From Nitrospinaceae bacterium (lineage in GTDB: Bacteria; Nitrospinota; Nitrospinia; Nitrospinales; VA-1): 64,000 nt of DNA. This document shows positions 18,560 to 27,849 of this stretch, piece by piece. The stretch covers positions 1 through 64,000 of the forward strand of contig JAJDAY010000015.1 of the NCBI GenBank assembly GCA_029261655.1, written 5' to 3'. The position numbers and the translations under genes are program-made. The first letter of the stretch is position 1, and each line of letters opens with the position of its first letter. The notes beneath the pieces were generated by a model, which worked only from the letters and a program-made list of their open reading frames with translations, was not told where the DNA came from and searched no databases.

Positions 18560-19023
18560 AAACCCTGGAACCTCTCATAGCCGAACATCCCTTTTTCAAA
18601 AATCTGGAGAAGAGTTATCTGGAATTGATCGTTGGATGCGCGTCCAACGTCCGGTTCGACGCGGGGCAATTTATTTTCCGGGAAGGCGAAGAAGCCAATC
18701 AATTTTATATTGTCCGCCAGGGCAAGGTGGTCATTGAGAGCTGTCCGCCGGGGCGAAAACCGATCAGCCTGCAGACCTTCAGTGACGGTGAAATTTTAGG
18801 CTGGTCGTGGCTGGTTCCGCCCTACCATTGGCAGTTCGATGCCAAGGCCGTCGAACTCACGCGCGCCATCACTTTCGATGGAAAATGTCTGCGTAACAAA
18901 TGCCTGGAAGATCACAGTTTTGGCTACGAATTGCTGAGCCGCCTGGTTCCGGCCTTGGGTACGGCTTTGGAAGCGGCCCGGATGCAGTTGTTAGACGTCT
19001 ATGGCGTTCAACAACAGCAATAG
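18556..19023 (+). CDS. Cyclic-nucleotide-binding-domain protein in the hydrogenase operon
   Basis: 155 residues, starting at ATG 18556 inside the TCATGA junction with hydB, preceded by AAAGG. The whole length is one Crp-like effector domain: FFKNLEKSYLELIVGCA, FDAGQFIFREGEEANQFYIV, RQGKVVIE and DGEILGWSWLVPPYHW. There is no helix-turn-helix, so it is not a transcription factor by itself. Such single-domain proteins recur in bacterial group 3b hydrogenase operons. It may regulate or stabilise the enzyme; the ligand is unknown. Confidence 0.85.
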   Translation: MKTLEPLIAEHPFFKNLEKSYLELIVGCASNVRFDAGQFIFREGEEANQFYIVRQGKVVIESCPPGRKPISLQTFSDGEILGWSWLVPPYHWQFDAKAVELTRAITFDGKCLRNKCLEDHSFGYELLSRLVPALGTALEAARMQLLDVYGVQQQQ

Positions 19024-19032
19024 GGAACACAC

Positions 19033-19866
19033 ATGGACACATCCAACCCGATGATTCCCCAACCCAGAAAGATAAAACGGGTGATCCGGGAAACCCATGA
19101 CACCTTCACCCTGTGCGTGGAGCCTGAGACTGTTGAACTGGAAAAATCGTTTAAGCCGGGGCAGTTCAATATGCTGTATGCGTTCGGCGCTGGCGAAGTG
19201 CCCATTTCCATCAGCGGAGATCCTAGAAAACCCGATGTCTGGCACCACACCATCCGCGACATGGGAGTGGTGACCCGCGCATTAACCAATCTGAAAGCGG
19301 GCGACACGGTGGGTGTGCGCGGGCCTTTCGGCAGTGCCTGGCCCGTGCAGGAATCGAGGGGAAACGATATTGTGATCATCGCCGGAGGGATCGGCCTCGC
19401 GCCTTTGCGTCCCGCTATTTACGCCCTGCTGGAGGAGCGCGACCAATTCGGGGAAATCGTTCTTCTTTACGGGGCGAGAACTCAGGAAGATCTCTTGTTC
19501 ACAAAAGAATTTGAGAGATGGCGCGGGAAATACGGTGTTCAGGTCCGGGTCACGATCGACTCCGCCGGTCGCGACTGGAAAGGCAACGTCGGAGTGGTGA
19601 CCACTCTTTTTCCTGGAGTCCGTTTTGATCCCGCTAATAGCGTGGCCATGATCTGCGGGCCGGAAGTGATGATGCGGTTCGCTGTTCTGGAATTAAAAAA
19701 CCTCGGCATCGAGGACAGGAATATCTATGTCACAATGGAAAGAAATATGAAGTGCGCGATCGGTTTTTGCGGACATTGCCAGTTTGGGCCATCTTTCATC
19801 TGTAAAGATGGGCCGGTTTTCCCGTTTTCCGAGATCAGCCCGTTTTTCGGGATTCGCGAAATTTAG
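19033..19866 (+). CDS. hydG: Group 3b hydrogenase gamma subunit (FAD/NAD(P)-binding, HydG-like)
   Basis: 277 residues of the HydG/AsrB family related to dihydroorotate dehydrogenase electron-transfer subunits. FAD site: FNMLYAFGAGEVPISISG. NAD(P) site: IVIIAGGIGLAPLRPAIYAL and VAMICGPEVMMRF. C-terminal [2Fe-2S] ligands: CAIGFCGHC followed by C in FICKDGPVF. It exchanges electrons with NAD(P)H in the heterotetrameric enzyme. It is distinct from the radical-SAM HydG of [FeFe]-hydrogenases, which shares the symbol. Confidence 0.9.
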   Translation: MDTSNPMIPQPRKIKRVIRETHDTFTLCVEPETVELEKSFKPGQFNMLYAFGAGEVPISISGDPRKPDVWHHTIRDMGVVTRALTNLKAGDTVGVRGPFGSAWPVQESRGNDIVIIAGGIGLAPLRPAIYALLEERDQFGEIVLLYGARTQEDLLFTKEFERWRGKYGVQVRVTIDSAGRDWKGNVGVVTTLFPGVRFDPANSVAMICGPEVMMRFAVLELKNLGIEDRNIYVTMERNMKCAIGFCGHCQFGPSFICKDGPVFPFSEISPFFGIREI

Positions 19867-19914
19867 ATAAACTCATATACCGTTTCAACATAAAAACGTT
19901 TTAAAAGTTTGAAC

Positions 19915-20694
19915 ATGACAAAAATTGAAAAACCAAAATTAGCGGTCTGGAAATTTGCTTCCTGCGACGGCTGTCAACTGAGCCTTTTAGATTGCGAAGA
20001 CGAATTGCTCTCAGTCGCGGGGGAGATCGAGATCGCCCATTTCCCAGAAGCGACCCGTCAGGTCATAAAGGGACCCTACGATCTGTCTCTGGTCGAGGGG
20101 TCCATCACCACTCCGGAAGATGCAAAGCGAATTCAGGAAGTTCGCCGTGTCTCCAAAACTTTGATAACCATTGGCGCGTGCGCCACCGCCGGCGGGGTAC
20201 AGGCGTTACGAAATTTCAAGGACGTTAAAGAATTTGTTTCCATTGTGTATGCCAACCCTGCCTACATCGACACCTTGAATCATTCGACGCCCATCGCCGA
20301 ACATGTTGCGGTTGATTTTGAGTTGCGCGGCTGTCCAATAAATAAAATGCAATTGCTGGAAGTCATCAGCGCTTTTTTAGCCAACCGCAAACCCAATACT
20401 CCTGCCCACAGCACCTGTATCGAATGCAAACGCCGGGGAACGGTGTGCGTGATGGTGGCGGGAGGAACCCCCTGTCTCGGACCGGTCACTCACGCCGGAT
20501 GCGGGGCGATTTGTCCGTCCTATCAACGCGGTTGTTACGGATGTTTTGGCCCAATGGAAACTCCCAACACGTTATCCATGAGTGAAGGCTGGAAAACGTC
20601 GGGCGCGTCAGAGGATGAGATCGCGCGGGTGTTCCGCACCTTCAACGCCTGGGCGGAACCGTTCCGTAAAGAAAGCGAAACGCATGACAAATAA
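19915..20694 (+). CDS. hydD: Group 3b hydrogenase delta (small) subunit
   Basis: The [NiFe]-hydrogenase small subunit, related to the 20-kDa subunit of complex I. The proximal-cluster motif is [11 protein letters not shown] near the N-terminus, then [10 protein letters not shown] and LRGCPINK. Medial-type cysteines are packed in [13 protein letters not shown] and [21 protein letters not shown] start at ATG 19915 ([12 protein letters not shown]) rather than the in-frame TTG at 19909. The end overlaps the alpha-subunit start by 11 bp, so the two hydrogenase subunits are coupled. Confidence 0.92.
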   Translation: MTKIEKPKLAVWKFASCDGCQLSLLDCEDELLSVAGEIEIAHFPEATRQVIKGPYDLSLVEGSITTPEDAKRIQEVRRVSKTLITIGACATAGGVQALRNFKDVKEFVSIVYANPAYIDTLNHSTPIAEHVAVDFELRGCPINKMQLLEVISAFLANRKPNTPAHSTCIECKRRGTVCVMVAGGTPCLGPVTHAGCGAICPSYQRGCYGCFGPMETPNTLSMSEGWKTSGASEDEIARVFRTFNAWAEPFRKESETHDK

Positions 20695-21988
20695 AAAGGA
20701 TGGAACAAAAATCATCAAAGTGGACACACTCGCCCGTGTAGAAGGTGAGGGAGGATTATATATAAAAGTGAAGGACAATGCCGTTCAGGAGGTCCGCCTT
20801 AAAATTTTTGAGCCGCCACGGTTTTTCGAAGCTTTCTTGCGCGACCGGGATTTCCGTGAAGTGCCGGATATCACCGCGCGCATTTGCGGCATCTGCCCCG
20901 TCGCCTATCAAATGAGTTCCGTTCACGCCATGGAGGACGCCCTCGGAGTTAAAGTAGAAGGCCCCCTACGCGATCTTCGGCGTCTGCTTTATTGCGGGGA
21001 ATGGATTGAGAGCCACGTGCTTCATATCTTCATGTTGCATGCGCCGGATTTTCTGGGTTATGAAGACGCGATCAAGATGGCCAAGGATCATGGGGAGATT
21101 GTAGAGCGAGGTCTGAAGTTAAAAAAAGCGGGCAATGATTTGATGATCAAAATCGGCGGTCGGGAGATCCATCCCATCAATGTGCGGGTGGGAGGTTTTT
21201 ATAAAGTTTTTAAAAAACAGCAATTAAACGATCTTGTGGAGCAATTTAAATGGGCCCGTGACGCGGCCTTGGAAACGGTGCGCTGGACGGCAAAGCTCCC
21301 CTTTCAGGAATTTGAACAGGATTACGAGTTTGTCGCCCTTCGTCATCCCGATGAATATCCTTTTAATGAAGGACGGCTGGTTTCCAGCAAGGGGCTCGAC
21401 ATCGACATATCCCAGTTCGACCAGCATTTTGAGGAGGAGCATGTCGAGCATTCCAACGCCCTGCACTCGGTATTGAAAGAACGAGGCGCCTATTTCGTTG
21501 GCCCGATGGCCAGGTTCAATCTTAATTTTGATCAGCTGTCGCCCATTGCCAAAGAAGCCGCAAAGCAGGCAGGCTTGCCTGGAATATGCAAAAATCCGTT
21601 TAAGAGCATCATCATTCGCAGTGTCGAAGTTCTCTACGCCTGTGATGAAGCGCTTCGTATATTAGAAAATTATGAAATGCCCGACCCGCCTTTTATAGAG
21701 ATTGAACCTAAGGCCGGAACCGGTTTCGCTTGCACGGAAGCGCCCCGGGGAATCCTGTATCATCGTTACACCATCGACGACGCTGGAAAAGTACTGGACG
21801 CGCAAATCGTGCCCCCGACTTCGCAAAATCAAAAAACCATTGAAAACGACCTCTGGCATTTTGTTGCAAAGTATCTTGATCTTTCTGACGAAAAGCTGAC
21901 CTGGCAATGCGAACAGGCCATTCGAAATTACGATCCCTGTATCTCGTGCGCAACCCATTTCCTGAAACTGGAGATGGATCGCGAGTGA
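20684..21988 (+). CDS. hydA: Group 3b [NiFe]-hydrogenase alpha (large, catalytic) subunit
   Basis: 434 residues from ATG 20684. Active-site cysteines: the L1 motif [11 protein letters not shown] (C68, C71) and the C-terminal DPCISCATH (C419, C422, H425). After H425 comes a nine-residue tail (FLKLEMDRE) that a maturation endopeptidase must remove, and that gene follows immediately. VARVEG-like [10 protein letters not shown] at the N-terminus is typical of the large subunit. The four-subunit composition (beta, gamma, delta, alpha) defines a cytosolic bidirectional NADP-type hydrogenase. An upstream in-frame start would add 34 residues that overlap hydD and lack homology. Confidence 0.94.
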   Translation: MTNKKDGTKIIKVDTLARVEGEGGLYIKVKDNAVQEVRLKIFEPPRFFEAFLRDRDFREVPDITARICGICPVAYQMSSVHAMEDALGVKVEGPLRDLRRLLYCGEWIESHVLHIFMLHAPDFLGYEDAIKMAKDHGEIVERGLKLKKAGNDLMIKIGGREIHPINVRVGGFYKVFKKQQLNDLVEQFKWARDAALETVRWTAKLPFQEFEQDYEFVALRHPDEYPFNEGRLVSSKGLDIDISQFDQHFEEEHVEHSNALHSVLKERGAYFVGPMARFNLNFDQLSPIAKEAAKQAGLPGICKNPFKSIIIRSVEVLYACDEALRILENYEMPDPPFIEIEPKAGTGFACTEAPRGILYHRYTIDDAGKVLDAQIVPPTSQNQKTIENDLWHFVAKYLDLSDEKLTWQCEQAIRNYDPCISCATHFLKLEMDRE

Positions 21989-22013
21989 TCGATTCGACCA
22001 GGGAGCAATGGGA

Positions 22014-22466
22014 ATGACGACACCTGTTTTAGTCATAGGAATCGGCAATCCTTTTAGAAGTGATGACCGGGCAGGACTTGAGGTTGCCTGGCAACTCAAA
22101 CACAGGGGCAATGAACGTTTGAAAGTTCTGGAAGTTGCAAGCAACCCTCTGACACTTTTAGACCTCTGGAAAGGTCATGATGAAGTCTTGCTGGTCGATG
22201 CCGTTTCCTCAAAATCCAAACCGGGCACCTTTCAAATAATAAACGCGGTTCAACAAACGATTCCCGCGGGACTGTTCAATACTTCGACGCACAATATGAG
22301 CGTGGCGGAAGCCATTGAAATGGCCCGCAACCTGAACCAACTGCCAAAACAAATGCTTGTATATGGTATTGAGGGAAAAAATTTTCAATTTGGTGAAGTT
22401 CTTTCTCCTCAAGTGAATGAAGCCATAGAGAAGGTTGTTCACCACATTCTCAACCACATTCATTGA
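22014..22466 (+). CDS. Hydrogenase maturation endopeptidase
   Basis: A 150-residue HyaD/HycI-family protease that trims the C-terminal tail of the large subunit. The motif VLVIGIGNPFRSDDRAGLEV carries the first nickel-binding acidic residue, VLLVDAVSS the second region, and the conserved histidine is probably in TSTHNMSVAEA. GGGAG at 22001-22005 is 8 bp from ATG 22014 but only 2 bp from the in-frame ATG 22008, so I take 22014. It lies 25 bp after the alpha subunit. Confidence 0.9.
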   Translation: MTTPVLVIGIGNPFRSDDRAGLEVAWQLKHRGNERLKVLEVASNPLTLLDLWKGHDEVLLVDAVSSKSKPGTFQIINAVQQTIPAGLFNTSTHNMSVAEAIEMARNLNQLPKQMLVYGIEGKNFQFGEVLSPQVNEAIEKVVHHILNHIH

Positions 22467-22497
22467 TTTTAACTGCCTCTATTCAAGAAACAAACCC

Positions 22498-24876
22498 GTG
22501 ACTCAAAAAGAAACAAAACTTCCTGAACGCACGATTACGGCATGGCACAACCTGGAAGTGCCGGAGGTTTTGAATCGCTTGGATACCGATCAGCAAACAG
22601 GTTTGTCCGCAGAGGAAGCGACTCTCAGATTGCACCGTTTTGGGGCCAATGCCTTGCAGGAGACGGGAAAGGCGGCCTGGTATCTGATCTTTGGGCGTCA
22701 GTTTGTCGACACCCTGATCTTCATTTTATTGATTGCCGCTGTCATCGCCGGAACGTTAGGCGAATGGATCGACGCGATTGTGATTTTGGTGATCGTCGTT
22801 CTAAACGGCATTCTTGGATTCATTCAGGAATGGAAAGCCGAGACCGCCATCCAGGCCTTAAAACGCATGCTGGAACCCAAATGCAATGTGGTGCGCGATG
22901 GGACAGAACAAAATATCGAGGCGAAACACCTGGTTCCCGGAGATATCGTGGTTCTCAAATTAGGCGACCGTGTGCCCGCTGATCTCCGTCTGCTGGAAAT
23001 ATTCAACCTCAAGACGGATGAATCGTCATTGACCGGTGAGTCAGAATCTGTCACCAAAGGTGTGGAACCCCTTCCTCTGGAGACGGAGCTTTCCGAAAAA
23101 ATATCTATCGCCTGGATGGGCACATCGGTTTCCAATGGGCGTGGTCTGGGAGCAGTCGTTGCAACCGGGATGGAAACCGAGTTCGGGCGCATCGCCCGGC
23201 TCACCCAGAGTGTCGGTCGCGAGATAACGCCGCTTCAACGCCAACTTGCAGTCCTGGGCAAACAATTGGGGATCATTTCCGTTTCCATTTCCGTTTTAGT
23301 CGCGGTTTCTGGTTGGTTACTTGGCAAGCCTCTGTTCGAAATGTTTCTCACCGGAGTGGCACTTGCGGTGGCGGTGGTGCCGGAAGGTCTGCCCGCTGTC
23401 GTCACCATTACCCTGGCTCTCGGAGTTCGTGCCATGGTGCAACGCAAAGCTCTCTTGCGCCGTTTGCAAGCCTCAGAAACCCTGGGCAAGGTCACCGTTA
23501 TTTGTACCGACAAGACAGGCACCCTCACTCAGAACCAGATGACGGTGCAAAAGATCTGGCTCCCCGCAGGCGAGGTCGAGGTCACTGGCATTGGCTACGA
23601 CCCTGCAGGTCATTTCAGAAAGGGTGGAGAAAAAATTGATCCCCCGCAACACGGGGACCTCCTCGCCCTTCTGCAAACTGGGCTCAAATGTAATAACGCG
23701 TCTCTCATCAAGAGTGATCGTGGTTGGAATGAGATTGGCGAGCCTACTGAAGCGGCTCTCGTGGTCGCGGCTTACAAAGCCTGGATCGAGCCCGTTGAAG
23801 AGTTAAAAGGTTTGGTCGAATTTTCATTCAACTCGGAAAGAAAACGAATGACCGTTGTGGAGACGGTGGATTCGTCATTCATCGCTCACGCCAAGGGAGC
23901 TCCCGAAGTGATCCTCGAACGGTGTACCCGTGTCCTCGAAAACGATGGCGAACGGGAGCTGACCCAACAGGATCGTAAAGCGGCGACCGACGAAATGCAT
24001 CGGTTGGCTGAGAATGGTCTTCGCACTCTGGCGCTCGCTCGCCGGGAATTGCCGCTCGGATTTCCTCTCGACGAAAATCAAATCGAAAGTGAACTGACTC
24101 TGCTTGGCATCGTGGGCATCATGGACCCGCCGCATTTGGAGGTGCCGAGCGCGGTCAAATCTGCAGGCACGGCAGGGATTCGCGTCATCATGATCACCGG
24201 AGACAATCCAAACACGGCTATGAGCATCGCCCATAAAATAGGAATGTCACCAAAGCAGGCGGTCACGGGCAAACAACTGGACGAAATGAATGACGGTGCG
24301 CTCAAGCAAACGCTCGAACAGGATGTTCTTTTCGCACGAACCACTCCGGAACACAAGATGCGCATCGTAAAAATACTTCAACAGATGGGCGAAGTTGTTG
24401 GCATGACCGGTGACGGCGTCAACGACGCTCCGGCCCTCAAGCAGGCGGATATTGGTATCGCCATGGGAGTGCGCGGGACCGATGTCGCCAAAGGCGCGTC
24501 CGATATGATCCTCACCAATGATAACTTTGCCTCGATCATCAACGCCGTCGAGGAAGGACGCCGCGAGTACGATAACATCCAGAAATTTGTCCGCTACCTG
24601 ATGTCTTCAAACACGGGCGAGGTGGTGGCCATCTTCATCAACATCCTGCTCGGCGGCCCGCTCATTTTATTACCGGTTCAAATCCTGTGGATGAACCTGA
24701 TCACCGACGGAGTGACTGCTTTGGCGCTGGGAATGGAACCTGCTGAAAAAGGAATCATGAACCAACCGCCAAGGCAGGTCAAGGAACCGATTTTAAACCG
24801 CCGGAGCATAATCACCATTTTAGCGATCGGTGGGTACATTGGCCTCGCCACCCTTTGGTTGTTTCAACACTATTAG
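22498..24876 (+). CDS. P2A (Ca2+-type) P-type ATPase, ended early by an in-frame TAG
   Basis: 792 codons from GTG 22498 to TAG 24874-24876. Cation-transporter N domain (residues 10-60), actuator loop with LTGESESVTKG, M4 motif VAVVPEGLPAVVTI, phosphorylation site CTDKTGTLTQNQM, hinge TGDGVNDAPALKQADIGIAMG, M5 NTGEVVAIF and M6 WMNLITDG all match SERCA/PMR1-like pumps. After the stop the same frame continues with transmembrane helices M8-M10 (24877-25227), so the TAG falls in the M7-M8 loop of an otherwise complete ~909-codon gene. It is either a nonsense mutation, a sequence error or a readthrough site. A TTG at 22435 is an unlikely earlier start. Confidence 0.85.
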   Translation: MTQKETKLPERTITAWHNLEVPEVLNRLDTDQQTGLSAEEATLRLHRFGANALQETGKAAWYLIFGRQFVDTLIFILLIAAVIAGTLGEWIDAIVILVIVVLNGILGFIQEWKAETAIQALKRMLEPKCNVVRDGTEQNIEAKHLVPGDIVVLKLGDRVPADLRLLEIFNLKTDESSLTGESESVTKGVEPLPLETELSEKISIAWMGTSVSNGRGLGAVVATGMETEFGRIARLTQSVGREITPLQRQLAVLGKQLGIISVSISVLVAVSGWLLGKPLFEMFLTGVALAVAVVPEGLPAVVTITLALGVRAMVQRKALLRRLQASETLGKVTVICTDKTGTLTQNQMTVQKIWLPAGEVEVTGIGYDPAGHFRKGGEKIDPPQHGDLLALLQTGLKCNNASLIKSDRGWNEIGEPTEAALVVAAYKAWIEPVEELKGLVEFSFNSERKRMTVVETVDSSFIAHAKGAPEVILERCTRVLENDGERELTQQDRKAATDEMHRLAENGLRTLALARRELPLGFPLDENQIESELTLLGIVGIMDPPHLEVPSAVKSAGTAGIRVIMITGDNPNTAMSIAHKIGMSPKQAVTGKQLDEMNDGALKQTLEQDVLFARTTPEHKMRIVKILQQMGEVVGMTGDGVNDAPALKQADIGIAMGVRGTDVAKGASDMILTNDNFASIINAVEEGRREYDNIQKFVRYLMSSNTGEVVAIFINILLGGPLILLPVQILWMNLITDGVTALALGMEPAEKGIMNQPPRQVKEPILNRRSIITILAIGGYIGLATLWLFQHY

Positions 24877-25227
24877 GATCTTGGTGGCGAAGATGCCGTC
24901 CCACGTGCCCAGACCGTGGCATTCACCGCGATCATAATGATTCAGATGATAACCATCTTCAATTTTCGCTCCCTCCACGCGCCGATAGCTGTCATCGGTT
25001 TCTTCACCAATCCCTGGGTGTTACTGGCCTGGGTAGGTAATTTTGCATTACAACTCTCAGCCGTTTATGCGCCTTTTATGCAGCAGGCACTGCGGACCGT
25101 ACCACTGAACCTGGAAGACTGGGGCTTGATTCTCCTGGTTGCTCTTCCCCTCTTTCTAATAACTGAAATTTACAAGATCCGGGTTTGGAAAACGAAAGAA
25201 CTATTGGGAAGTAGGAGAATTCATTAG
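24877..25227 (+). pseudogene. C-terminal part of the P-type ATPase, downstream of the in-frame TAG
   Basis: In the same frame as the preceding ATPase ORF, 116 codons continue directly after the TAG. AQTVAFTAIIMIQMITIFNF is a typical M8 helix of P2A pumps, followed by M9 (VLLAWVGNFALQLSAVYAPF) and M10 (WGLILLVALPLFLITEIYK). There is no indel or frame change; only the single codon separates it from the N-terminal part. It ends one base before the start of the antiporter gene, so the operon organisation is intact. Confidence 0.85.
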
Positions 25228-25228
25228 G

Positions 25229-26413
25229 GTGGAACCGATAAGCAAAACATTTATAACCATAGGAGCAATACTTCTTTTTGCTCCGGCGATTGACGTGATC
25301 GCCCGTCGTACAAAACTACCCAGGGTTACGTTATTACTATTATTTGGTTTATTGATCGGCCCGGATGCCCTGAACCTGTTACCCGCACTAGGCACTACAT
25401 GGTTTCCCGTTGTTACGGATTTAGCCCTTCTCATGATCGGGTTCCTGCTTGGTGAAAAACTGGCATTCTCTTTTCTAAGAAAAAATGCTCGTGCCGTGTT
25501 GTGGATCTCGGTCGGTGAGGTGCTGGTAACGGCGGTGATCATGTTTGCGGTTCTTTTCCTCATCGGTATTCCCATTGAGGTCGCATTGATCCTTGCCGGG
25601 GTCGCCCCTGCTTCGGACCCCGTCGCAACGATTGATGTGATTCATGAAGTTAAAGCAAAAGGAAAATTTACAAACACCCTTTTGGGCATAGTGGCAATAG
25701 ATGATGCCTGGGGGCTCATTGTTTTTAGTATTTTGTTTGCTTTTGCCCAGTCCTTGCAGGGGACAAGCGGCGGCGTCGATGTGTTGCTTGCCGGAGCCTG
25801 GGAATTAGGAGGCGCCTTGCTTGTTGGCATCGTGCTGGGGGTTCCGATGGCTTATCTGACAGGTCGCATCCGTCCGGGAAAACCCACACTTCCGGAAGCT
25901 CTAGGCTTTGTTTTCGTTTGTGGCGGGTTAGCGCTTTATTTGGATGTTTCAATTATACTGGCGTCAATGGTTTTAGGAGGGGTTGTTGCTAATTTGGCTA
26001 AACATCATGAGCGCCCCTTTCACGCTATAGAAAATATAGAGTCGCCATTTATGATTATGTTCTTTGTGTTGGCAGGGGCATCTCTTCATATTGATTCATT
26101 GGCGGAAGTTGGCCTGATTGGCGGAGCATACATAATTTTACGGGTGATCGGACAGGTTTCGGGTGCCTGGGTTGGCGCGGCTGTTGGTAAATCCGGATCC
26201 CTTGTAAAGAAATATATGGGTTTGGCTTTAATGCCTCAAGCAGGTGTGGCCCTCGGAATGGCACTCATCGCAACCAACAAATTTCCTGAGATGGGTGGAA
26301 TCATTTTCCCTATTGTGGCCGGGACGACCGTATTGTTTGAGTTGATCGGTCCTATAATGACACGGATAGCACTGGCCAAGGCGGGAGATATTCCATCACA
26401 AAAAGAAATCTAA
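25229..26413 (+). CDS. CPA-type sodium (or potassium)/proton antiporter
   Basis: 394 residues, GTG start, about 12 membrane helices. RTKLPRVTLLLLFGLLIGPD is the first family block. GVAPASDPVATIDVIHE and the double-aspartate IDDAWGLIVF are the cation/proton binding motifs; the DD pair suggests an electrogenic exchanger. There is no C-terminal TrkA-N domain as in KefB/KefC. It begins one base after the ATPase stop, so the pump and the antiporter are cotranscribed and may jointly handle cation stress. Confidence 0.88.
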   Translation: MEPISKTFITIGAILLFAPAIDVIARRTKLPRVTLLLLFGLLIGPDALNLLPALGTTWFPVVTDLALLMIGFLLGEKLAFSFLRKNARAVLWISVGEVLVTAVIMFAVLFLIGIPIEVALILAGVAPASDPVATIDVIHEVKAKGKFTNTLLGIVAIDDAWGLIVFSILFAFAQSLQGTSGGVDVLLAGAWELGGALLVGIVLGVPMAYLTGRIRPGKPTLPEALGFVFVCGGLALYLDVSIILASMVLGGVVANLAKHHERPFHAIENIESPFMIMFFVLAGASLHIDSLAEVGLIGGAYIILRVIGQVSGAWVGAAVGKSGSLVKKYMGLALMPQAGVALGMALIATNKFPEMGGIIFPIVAGTTVLFELIGPIMTRIALAKAGDIPSQKEI

Positions 26414-26517
26414 TGGATAATAGTTTCTTCATCAAATCCAAACTCTTGTCCATTTTTGGTGCAATAATGATCACAACACTAAATGTTTAATAATGCAGTT
26501 CACAGGAGCAGGGTTTT

Positions 26518-27834
26518 ATGGAACGGACAAAATTATTGATCATGGGTGCGGCGGGAAGGGATTTTCACAACTTCAACGTCGTTTTCAGAAATGATCCGAA
26601 TTATGAGGTCGTCGCTTTTACCGCCGCGCAAATCCCAGGCATCGAGGATAAAATCTATCCTCCTGAATTAGCAGGCAAACACTACCCCAAAGGCATTCCG
26701 ATTTTTCCAGAAAGCCGGTTGGTGGATCTCCTCCGCGAACGGGGCGTTAATCGGGTCGTGTTTGCTTACAGCGATCTCAGACATGAAGAGGTGATGCACA
26801 AAGCCTCCACCGTGCTGGCGGCAGGGGCTGACTTTTGGCTCCAGGGTCCCGGTAGCACTTCCATTCCATCATCAAAAAAAGTCATTTCCGTTTGCGCCGT
26901 CCGCACAGGGTGCGGCAAATCCCAAACCGCCAGGAAAATCACCCAAATTTTGACCGGCTGGGGAAAACGTGTGGTCGCCATTCGTCATGCGATGCCCTAT
27001 GGCAATCTCGAAAAACAGGCTGTGCAACGTTTCTCGACGCTCGCGGACTTGAAAAAACACGATTGCACCATCGAAGAAATGGAAGAGTATGAACCCTACC
27101 TGGAAATGGGCAACGTTCTTTTTGCCGGGGTCGATTATGAAGCGATTTTACGAGAGGCGGAAAAGGAAGCGGACATCATTCTCTGGGATGGGGGCAATAA
27201 CGATTTTCCCTTCTACGCTTCTGATCTCGAAATCGTTGTGGCCGACCCGCATCGACCGGGTCATGAACTTCAGTATTATCCAGGGGAGGTCAATGTCAAA
27301 CGGGCGCATGTGGTCATCATCAACAAAGTGGACAGCGCCAAACCAGAAGACGTTCTAACGGTCAGAAAAAATATTTCCAGATTGAATCCATCAGCGACCA
27401 TCATCGAAGCGGAATCGACGATCTCTGTTGAGAATGGGGAACGGATCGCCAACTCCCGTGTCCTCGTGGTGGAAGACGGCCCCACGCTGACGCACGGGGA
27501 AATGCAATATGGCGCCGGCGTCATCGCCGCGCAACGTTTTGGCGCTAAAGAAATCGTCGATCCTAGGCCCTGGATCACGGGGTCTCTCAAGGAAACGTTT
27601 TCCAAATACCCGCTGATCGGGAAGTTACTGCCGGCGATGGGATATGGGGAGGAGCAGATCCACGATTTGGAAACCACCATCAACGCTGCGGATTGCGATC
27701 TGGTCGTCATAGGAACTCCTATCGACCTGGGCCGCGTATTGAATATTGAAAAACCCACAGTACGGGTCCGGTATGAACTTAAGGAAATCGGCGCGCCCAA
27801 TCTGGAATCTGTTTTAAAAACTTTTTTGTCCTGA
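26518..27834 (+). CDS. Cyclic 2,3-diphosphoglycerate synthetase-like GTPase
   Basis: 438 residues of the family annotated as cyclic 2,3-diphosphoglycerate synthase after the archaeal CpgS. N-terminal Rossmann-like part (LIMGAAGRDFHNFN), P-loop AVRTGCGKSQ (about 127-136), Walker-B-like IILWDGGNNDFPF and the GTPase-like IINKVD. Conserved family segment VVADPHRPGHELQYYPGE. In methanogens the enzyme closes 2,3-diphosphoglycerate to a cyclic osmolyte, but the role of bacterial homologues is not established. AGGAG precedes the ATG. The operon partners are carbamate kinase and formate-THF ligase. Confidence 0.75.
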   Translation: MERTKLLIMGAAGRDFHNFNVVFRNDPNYEVVAFTAAQIPGIEDKIYPPELAGKHYPKGIPIFPESRLVDLLRERGVNRVVFAYSDLRHEEVMHKASTVLAAGADFWLQGPGSTSIPSSKKVISVCAVRTGCGKSQTARKITQILTGWGKRVVAIRHAMPYGNLEKQAVQRFSTLADLKKHDCTIEEMEEYEPYLEMGNVLFAGVDYEAILREAEKEADIILWDGGNNDFPFYASDLEIVVADPHRPGHELQYYPGEVNVKRAHVVIINKVDSAKPEDVLTVRKNISRLNPSATIIEAESTISVENGERIANSRVLVVEDGPTLTHGEMQYGAGVIAAQRFGAKEIVDPRPWITGSLKETFSKYPLIGKLLPAMGYGEEQIHDLETTINAADCDLVVIGTPIDLGRVLNIEKPTVRVRYELKEIGAPNLESVLKTFLS

Positions 27835-27849
27835 AAGGTCCCGCAAACA

